Below are positions 32,064 to 36,857 of a stretch of DNA of 36,857 nucleotides, piece after piece. Every line of letters begins with the position of its first letter. The first letter of the stretch is position 1. The DNA is from Nitrosomonadales bacterium (GTDB lineage: Bacteria; Pseudomonadota; Gammaproteobacteria; Burkholderiales; Gallionellaceae), in the NCBI GenBank assembly GCA_023259015.1, contig JAHFRC010000014.1, positions 1-36,857 on the forward strand. Reading direction: 5' to 3'. The position numbers were made by a program, and so were the translations under genes. Under the pieces are notes generated by a model, which ran no database searches, was not told the DNA's origin, and saw nothing but the letters and a program-made list of their open reading frames with translations.

Positions 32064-32256
32064 GATCAAGGTGAATGTGTGCCAGAAAGCGCCGCCAAAG
32101 GCCCAACACTCGCAACCAAGCTCAAGGAACCATTAAGGCGGACAAATTCGGTGAGTGCTGTTTAACAGCCGCCGACGGAGCACACGACGCAAGCTACAAT
32201 CTCTCAGGCAACAGATAGAGATGTGGCGCAGCACGAAACCGTGCTGCGCCTTTTTT
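32064..32256 (+). promoter_or_regulatory. Glycine riboswitch leader of the gcv cluster
   Basis: GCCGACGGAGCA followed by CTCTCAGGCAACAGATAGAG (32201-32220) matches the conserved core of a glycine aptamer, starting near 32149. Upstream, GCGCCGCCAAAGGCCCAAC and CTCAAGGAACCATTAAGG (32088-32140) look like a degenerate first aptamer, so a tandem arrangement is likely. A strong terminator follows directly before gcvT, suggesting glycine-dependent antitermination as in other gcvT riboswitches. The second aptamer call is firm; the first is tentative. Confidence 0.82.
32225..32256 (+). terminator. Riboswitch expression-platform terminator
   Basis: GGCGCAGCACG, loop AAAC, CGTGCTGCGCC, then six T. The perfect 11-bp stem ends 13 nt before the gcvT ATG and directly follows the aptamer, so it must be controlled for gcvT to be expressed. 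Confidence 0.9.
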
Positions 32257-32268
32257 CAGAAAGCAACC

Positions 32269-33429
32269 ATGACACTCAAGCAAACCCCGCTCAACGCAGC
32301 ACACCGCGCCATGGGTGCAAAGATGGTCGACTTCGGCGGCTGGGACATGCCGGTGAATTACGGCTCGCAGATCGATGAGCACCATCAGGTACGCAACGAC
32401 TGCGGTATGTTCGACGTGTCGCACATGCGCGGCGTGGACATGCGCGGCGAGGGTGTGCGCACTTTTCTGCGCACCCTGTTGGCGAACAATGTGGACAAGC
32501 TGGCGCTACCCGGCAAGGCGCTGTATTCCTGCATGCTGCGCCCGAATGGCGGCGTGATCGACGATCTCATCACCTACTTCATGGATGAGCAATGGTTTCG
32601 CATCGTGGTGAATGCATGCACGGCGGACAAGGACATCGCGTGGATGAAGGAACAAGCTGCACAGCACGCACCACAGTTAACCATCACTTCGCGCGACGAC
32701 CTGGCGATGGTCGCGGTGCAGGGGCCGAATGCACGTGCCAAGATATGGCAGGTATTGCCAGACTTCAAAATATACACCGAACATTTGCAACTATTCCAGG
32801 CAGCACATATAGGAACACCGACACTTTCGGTTAACCCATCCACAGGAAAAGCAGGTGCCAATGATCTGGTTTGGCAACTTGCCATTAGCGGCGAAACATT
32901 TATTGCGCGTACCGGCTACACCGGCGAGGATGGCTTCGAGATCATGCTACCGAAAGAGAGGGCGGAAGAATTCTGGTATGCGCTGCACAAGACAGGCGTG
33001 CCGCCCATCGGCCTCGGCGCGCGCGACACGTTGCGCCTGGAAGCGGGCATGAACCTGTATGGGCAGGACATGGACGAGAGCATTAACCCGCTGGAAGCCG
33101 GGCTGGCCTGGACGGTGGACTTGAAGAGTCCACGTGACTTCATCGGCAAAGCCGCATTGCTGGCCAACCCGCCGGCACGCAAGCTGGTCGGGCTGGTGCT
33201 GCTGGATCGCGGCGTGTTGCGCGGCCACCAGAAAGTGGTTACTGCACACGGCGAGGGTGAAATCACCAGCGGCACGTTTGCGCCCACGCTGGAAAAATCC
33301 ATCGCTCTGGCACGCGTGCCGAACGGTGTGCAAACCGGCGATACGGTGCAAGTGGCGATACGCGATAAAATGCTGGAGGCAAAGGTGGTGAAATATCCGT
33401 TCGCGCGCAATGGCAAGAGCGGTTTGTAG
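32269..33429 (+). CDS. gcvT: Glycine cleavage system aminomethyltransferase (T-protein)
   Basis: The ORF track starts at 32155 in the riboswitch; the ATG at 32269 ([31 protein letters not shown]) is the real start, giving 386 residues. Motifs: [33 protein letters not shown], the folate-site [68 protein letters not shown] and [20 protein letters not shown]. It transfers the aminomethyl carbon from lipoyl-GcvH to tetrahydrofolate. Compared with E. coli GcvT it has about 26 extra residues before ARTGYTG, in a more A/T-rich stretch. It is controlled by the upstream riboswitch. Confidence 0.95.
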   Translation: MTLKQTPLNAAHRAMGAKMVDFGGWDMPVNYGSQIDEHHQVRNDCGMFDVSHMRGVDMRGEGVRTFLRTLLANNVDKLALPGKALYSCMLRPNGGVIDDLITYFMDEQWFRIVVNACTADKDIAWMKEQAAQHAPQLTITSRDDLAMVAVQGPNARAKIWQVLPDFKIYTEHLQLFQAAHIGTPTLSVNPSTGKAGANDLVWQLAISGETFIARTGYTGEDGFEIMLPKERAEEFWYALHKTGVPPIGLGARDTLRLEAGMNLYGQDMDESINPLEAGLAWTVDLKSPRDFIGKAALLANPPARKLVGLVLLDRGVLRGHQKVVTAHGEGEITSGTFAPTLEKSIALARVPNGVQTGDTVQVAIRDKMLEAKVVKYPFARNGKSGL

Positions 33430-33485
33430 ACGTAAGTCGTTAGTCGCAAGTTAAAACCGCGTAGCGACAACATCAACTTACGTCT
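33428..33485. repeat. Dyad repeat between gcvT and gcvH
   Basis: AGACGTAAGT (33428-33437) pairs perfectly with ACTTACGTCT (33476-33485), with an inner GTCGC/GCGAC pair (33443-33447, 33464-33468). The gcvT stop codon lies in the left arm. It is related to the repeat after gcvH. Confidence 0.6.
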
Positions 33486-33508
33486 TACAACTAAATAGGA
33501 GACACAAC

Positions 33509-33898
33509 ATGAACAACCCGAGCAACCTGAAATACGCCGCATCCCACGAGTGGATCAAAACCGAAGCCGATGGCACGGTCACTATCGGCATTACCCATCA
33601 CGCGCAGGAATTGCTGGGCGACATGGTGTTCGTGGAGAGTCCTGCCGTTGGGCGCAAGCTGAAGGCGGGCGAAGAATGCGCGGTGGTGGAATCGGTCAAG
33701 GCCGCTTCCGACGTGTATGCGCCGATTGCCGGTGAGGTAGTGGCGGTGAACAGCGAACTGGACAACGCCCCCGAGAAAATCAATGCCGACCCGTATGGCG
33801 CATGGATGTTCAGGCTCAAGCCGGACAATGCGGCCGATGTGAACGGCCTGCTGGATGCGGCGGCGTATCAGGCGGCAGTGGACAGCGAAGCACACTAG
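33509..33898 (+). CDS. gcvH: Glycine cleavage system H protein
   Basis: A 129-residue lipoyl carrier. The lipoylated lysine is K64 in [16 protein letters not shown]. The fold is standard: [41 protein letters not shown], then [32 protein letters not shown]. It shuttles the aminomethyl and reduced lipoyl intermediates between the P, T and L proteins. An AATAGGAG site precedes the ATG. Dyad repeats lie in the spacers on both sides. Confidence 0.97.
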   Translation: MNNPSNLKYAASHEWIKTEADGTVTIGITHHAQELLGDMVFVESPAVGRKLKAGEECAVVESVKAASDVYAPIAGEVVAVNSELDNAPEKINADPYGAWMFRLKPDNAADVNGLLDAAAYQAAVDSEAH

Positions 33899-33911
33899 AA
33901 GAACAGTTATT

Positions 33912-34010
33912 AGACGTAAGTCGTAAGTTGTTAGTTAAACCTGCATAACGGACAACGACAACTACCAACTTAAGTCTTACAACTACCAACTTACGACTAC
34001 CAACTTACAA
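33912..34010. repeat. Dyad and tandem repeat between gcvH and gcvPA
   Basis: AGTCGTAAGTTG (33919-33930) is an exact inverted match to CAACTTACGACT (33987-33998). The right half also contains three copies of ACTACCAACTTA (33961, 33982, 33996). The left arm starts with AGACGTAAGTCGT, shared with the gcvT-gcvH spacer. It is much more A/T-rich than the genes. Confidence 0.6.
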
Positions 34011-34017
34011 CTGCATT

Positions 34018-35370
34018 ATGCCTTTCATCCCCCACACCGAACCCGACATCAAAGCCATGCTGGCCAGCATCGGCGCGCCTAACATCGATGCGCTGTTCGA
34101 TGAGATTCCTGCCGCGCTCAGAAGCGGCAAGCTGAGCGCCGTGCCCGAGGGCATGAACGAGATGCAGGTTACGCGCCTGATGAACGAGCGCGCCGCGCAG
34201 GACACGCCGCTGCTCAACTTCATCGGCGCGGGCGCTTACGAACACCACGTTCCAGCTGCGGTATGGCAGATCGTCACGCGCGGCGAGTTCTATACCGCCT
34301 ACACGCCGTATCAGGCCGAGGCCAGCCAGGGTACGCTGCAAGTGCTGTACGAATACCAGACCATGATGACCTCGCTCACCGGCATGGACGTGTCCAACGC
34401 CAGCCTGTACGACGGCGCATCCGGCCTGGCCGAGGCCATGCTGATGGCGGTGCGCGCGCACAAGGATGCGCGCCGTATCTTAATCCCCGCCTCGGTCAAC
34501 CCAATTTACCGCAGTGTGGCGCGCAGCATCGTCAAGCTGCAAGACATCGAACTGGTGGAAATCCCGTTCGACGCGACAACCGGTACGACAGACATCAAGG
34601 CATTGGAACAGCACGCAGGCAGCGGCTTTGCCGCGCTGGTCGTGCCGCAGCCGAACTTCTTCGGCGCGCTGGAAGATGTGGACGCACTCACGCAATGGGC
34701 GCAGGCGCAGGGCGCGCTGGCCATCGCGCTGGTCAATCCGCTGTCGCTGGCGCTGCTGAAAGCGCCGGGCAACTGGGGCGACAAGGGCGCCGACATTGCG
34801 GTGGGCGAAGGCCAGCCGCTGGGTGTACCGCTGTCCAACGGCGGCCCGCACTTCGGTTTCATGTGCTGCAAGCAGGCGCTGGTGCGCCAGATGCCGGGGC
34901 GCATCATCGGGCGCACCGTGGATCTCGACGGCAAGCAGGGATTCACGCTGACCTTGCAAGCGCGCGAACAGCACATCCGCCGCGCCAAGGCTACTTCCAA
35001 CATCTGCTCCAACCAGGGTTTGATGGTGACGGCGGCGACCATCCACATGGCGCTGCTCGGTGCCGACGGCCTGCGCCGCGTGGCCGCCGCTTCGCATACC
35101 AACACTGCCGCGCTCACCATGCAGGCCACGGGCATCCACGGCGTGAAGCGCATTTTCCATGGGCCGCATTTCCACGAGGTGGTGCTGCAATTGCCCAAAC
35201 CTGCCGCAGGCGTATTGGCGAAAATGCAGGCGCAGGGGGTGCTTGGCGGCTTCGATCTTTCGGAGCATTATCCGCAACTGGGCAACGCAATTCTGGTATG
35301 CGCCACCGAAACCAAGACCGCAGAAGATTTACACCGCTACATCACCGCGCTGCAACACGCGCTCAACTAA
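34018..35370 (+). CDS. gcvPA: Glycine dehydrogenase (decarboxylating) subunit 1
   Basis: A 450-residue alpha subunit of the split P-protein. It opens [31 protein letters not shown] and continues [69 protein letters not shown] and [24 protein letters not shown]. With GcvPB it decarboxylates glycine and loads the aminomethyl group on GcvH; the PLP lysine is in GcvPB. The start ATG lies directly after the tandem repeats and has no strong ribosome binding site. tpx separates it from gcvPB. Confidence 0.95.
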   Translation: MPFIPHTEPDIKAMLASIGAPNIDALFDEIPAALRSGKLSAVPEGMNEMQVTRLMNERAAQDTPLLNFIGAGAYEHHVPAAVWQIVTRGEFYTAYTPYQAEASQGTLQVLYEYQTMMTSLTGMDVSNASLYDGASGLAEAMLMAVRAHKDARRILIPASVNPIYRSVARSIVKLQDIELVEIPFDATTGTTDIKALEQHAGSGFAALVVPQPNFFGALEDVDALTQWAQAQGALAIALVNPLSLALLKAPGNWGDKGADIAVGEGQPLGVPLSNGGPHFGFMCCKQALVRQMPGRIIGRTVDLDGKQGFTLTLQAREQHIRRAKATSNICSNQGLMVTAATIHMALLGADGLRRVAAASHTNTAALTMQATGIHGVKRIFHGPHFHEVVLQLPKPAAGVLAKMQAQGVLGGFDLSEHYPQLGNAILVCATETKTAEDLHRYITALQHALN

Positions 35371-35384
35371 AGGAGCCTTCTGTC

Positions 35385-35906
35385 ATGAGCAAATCGCCAT
35401 CAAACAATACTGCCGTCACCCTGAAGGGAACACCCATCACCCTGTTCGGCGAATTCCCCACGGTCGGGCAAACCGCCCCGGATTTCACGCTGGTGAGCAA
35501 GGATTTGAAGGATGTGGGGCTGAAGGATTTTGCCGGCAAGCGCAAGGTGCTGAACATCGTGCCGAGCCTGGATACCGCCGTATGCGCCACTTCCACGCGC
35601 AAATTCAACGAGGCCGCGAGCAAGCTCGACAACACCGTGGTGCTGGTGATCTCCGCCGACCTGCCGTTTGCCATGAGCCGCTTCTGCGTCGCCGAAGGCC
35701 TGGAGAATGTCACCACGCTGTCGCTGATGCGTGGACGCGATTTCATGCGCAACTACGGCGTGAAGATCGCCGATTCCGCCTTGAGTGGCGTGACCGCCCG
35801 CGCCGTGGTGGTGCTGGACGAAAACAACAAGGTGATCCATACCGAACTGGTGCCCGAGATCACGCAGGAACCGAACTACGATGCTGCGCTGGCGGCGTTG
35901 AAATAA
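35385..35906 (+). CDS. tpx: Thiol peroxidase Tpx
   Basis: The track shows a 547-residue ORF from 34263 that is mostly a gcvPA shadow; the real gene starts at the ATG at 35385, after AAAGGAGCC, giving 173 residues. It is an atypical two-cysteine peroxiredoxin: [24 protein letters not shown] at the N-terminus, the peroxidatic cysteine C67 in [15 protein letters not shown], and the resolving C101 in [12 protein letters not shown]. It reduces lipid hydroperoxides and H2O2 with thioredoxin. It lies 14 nt after gcvPA, so it is probably cotranscribed with the gcv genes. Confidence 0.95.
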   Translation: MSKSPSNNTAVTLKGTPITLFGEFPTVGQTAPDFTLVSKDLKDVGLKDFAGKRKVLNIVPSLDTAVCATSTRKFNEAASKLDNTVVLVISADLPFAMSRFCVAEGLENVTTLSLMRGRDFMRNYGVKIADSALSGVTARAVVVLDENNKVIHTELVPEITQEPNYDAALAALK

Positions 35907-35907
35907 C

Positions 35908-35993
35908 AAAACCCAATCCCCTCAATCCCCCCTTGTCAGGGGGGAGCCGGACTCCTCCCCTGACAAGGGGAGGCTGGGAGGGGTTGGGGTTTA
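35908..35993. repeat. Large palindromic repeat between tpx and gcvPB
   Basis: CCCCTTGTCAGGGG (35929-35942) is exactly complementary to CCCCTGACAAGGGG (35957-35970). The outer arms (AAACCCAATCCCCTC and GAGGGGTTGGGGTTT) pair at about 13 of 15 positions. The whole forms a hairpin of roughly 40 bp per arm. It resembles dispersed palindromic repeats; it could also terminate or attenuate transcription between tpx and gcvPB. Confidence 0.75.
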
Positions 35994-36019
35994 GGTCTAA
36001 TGTAGAAAAAGAAAAAACT

Positions 36020-36857
36020 GTGCTGATTTTTGAACGCTCCCATCTCGGCCGCCGCAACGCGGCGCAGGCTCCGCTGCACGACGCAGCCGTGAGCAACATT
36101 CCCGCAGCGCTGCTGCGCGCCGACCAGCCGCTGCTGCCGGAAACCTCCGAGATGGACACGGTGCGCCATTACACGCGCCTGTCGCAGAAGAATTTTTCCA
36201 TCGACACGAATTTCTACCCGCTCGGTTCCTGCACCATGAAGTACAACCCGCGTGCCTGCAATTCGCTTTCGATGCTGCCGCAATTCCTCGCGCGCCATCC
36301 GCTGGCACCGGATTCCACCGGGCAAGGCTTCCTCGCCTGCCTGCACGACTTGCAGGAAATATTGAAAGACGTGACCGGCATGGCCGGAGTGAGCCTCACA
36401 CCGATGGCCGGCGCACAGGGTGAATTCGCGGGCATCGCGATGATCCGCGCCTATCACGACGCACGCAACGACACCGCACGCACCGAGATCATCTGCCCCG
36501 ATGCGGCACACGGCACCAATCCCGCGACGGCGGTAATGTGCGGTTACACGGTAAAAGAAATTCCCACCGACCATAACGGCGATGTGAACCTCGACGCGCT
36601 ACGCGCCGCAGTCGGCCCGCAGACCGCAGGCTTGATGCTGACCAACCCTTCCACGCTGGGCGTGTTCGAGAAACAGATACAGGCCATCCAGAAGATCGTG
36701 CACGATGCGGGCGGCCTGCTGTATTACGACGGCGCGAACCTGAATGCGATCCTGGGCAAGGTGAAGCCGGGCGACATGGGCTTCGACGTGATCCACATGA
36801 ACCTGCACAAGACCTTCTCCACCCCGCACGGCGGCGGCGGACCGGGCGCGGGCGCGG
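36020..36857 (+). CDS. gcvPB: Glycine dehydrogenase (decarboxylating) subunit 2, 3' end beyond window
   Basis: No plus-strand ORF is listed because the frame runs off the window. From GTG at 36020 it reads [21 protein letters not shown], then [63 protein letters not shown] and [12 protein letters not shown]. The PLP-binding lysine is in [20 protein letters not shown] at the window end. It is the catalytic beta subunit partnering GcvPA. The ribosome binding site is poor (AGAAAAAG). About 279 codons are present; family members are about 480-510 residues. Confidence 0.96.
   Translation, partial: MLIFERSHLGRRNAAQAPLHDAAVSNIPAALLRADQPLLPETSEMDTVRHYTRLSQKNFSIDTNFYPLGSCTMKYNPRACNSLSMLPQFLARHPLAPDSTGQGFLACLHDLQEILKDVTGMAGVSLTPMAGAQGEFAGIAMIRAYHDARNDTARTEIICPDAAHGTNPATAVMCGYTVKEIPTDHNGDVNLDALRAAVGPQTAGLMLTNPSTLGVFEKQIQAIQKIVHDAGGLLYYDGANLNAILGKVKPGDMGFDVIHMNLHKTFSTPHGGGGPGAGA

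Noticed and set aside
33961-34007. Three ACTACCAACTTA copies as a CRISPR array
   Set aside because: Units are 12 bp with irregular gaps of 2-9 bp, far too short for repeats and spacers; no cas genes.
34263-35906. 547-residue plus-strand ORF
   Set aside because: Its first 374 codons are a shifted-frame shadow of gcvPA with arginine- and glycine-rich nonsense composition; only the tpx part from 35385 is real.

Overview
The window looks like a chromosome segment of a betaproteobacterium. The GC-rich coding style, the orders ybgC-tolQRAB-pal-cpoB-queE and tsaB-rimI-udg, and a glycine-riboswitch gcv cluster with a split P-protein all fit Nitrosomonadales. A Gallionellaceae-like iron oxidiser is my best guess, but that is inference from gene order and protein style, not a database match. 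Nearly all genes are core housekeeping genes. The unusual content lies in the spacers and in a few insertions.

Layout. 1-1661: the 3' end of an SF1 helicase with a C-terminal nuclease-like domain, then a YhcG/DUF1016 nuclease (possible edge of an accessory or defence region). 1778-7330: the complete Tol-Pal envelope operon followed by queE. 7420-8511: ychF. 8628-10235 (-): fused phosphotransferase/P-loop kinase. 10539-14353: slt, cca and a uracil-DNA glycosylase-like gene in tight succession. 14464-16974 (-): a REC-only response regulator, then a methyltransferase-mltA pair. 17168-17273 (-): a strong candidate small RNA. 17556-21333: ispD, a foreign-looking lipoprotein gene, ispF, tsaB, rimI and a type-4 uracil-DNA glycosylase. 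21386-29866: signalling and envelope genes (diguanylate cyclase response regulator, lplT (-), alr, HDOD protein, cheD, GspE/PilB-type ATPase, Hpt-HD-GYP protein). 29963-30378: rpmB-rpmG with promoter and terminator. 30555-31768 (-): SpoIIAA-like protein and an EamA transporter. 32064-36857: glycine riboswitch, gcvT, gcvH, gcvPA, tpx and the start of gcvPB (cut by the window end).

The most interesting signal is a pair of homologous, ungapped 113-bp intergenic elements (14882-14994 and 17276-17388; about 83/113 identical by hand count). Each carries two 15-bp direct repeats (TCGGTGTTTGYCTGA type) exactly 46 bp apart. Read on the minus strand, one sits just upstream of the REC-only response regulator. 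The other sits just upstream of a roughly 106-nt candidate sRNA. That RNA has three hairpins: a 5' hairpin, a perfect 10-bp stem presenting a C-rich loop with CUCCUCC (an anti-Shine-Dalgarno mimic), and a terminator hairpin with CCCUCCC in its loop followed by seven U. This suggests a small regulon in which an unknown activator drives both a receiver protein and a ribosome-binding-site-targeting sRNA.

Other notable points: a 111-bp in-frame repeat element inserted in alr with a 6-bp target duplication; a truncated duplicate of the lplT 5' end next to a 147-bp MITE-like element; related dyad repeats on both sides of gcvH; a large palindrome between tpx and gcvPB; and an orphan cheD beside a pilus/secretion-type ATPase and a partly degenerate HD-GYP protein.
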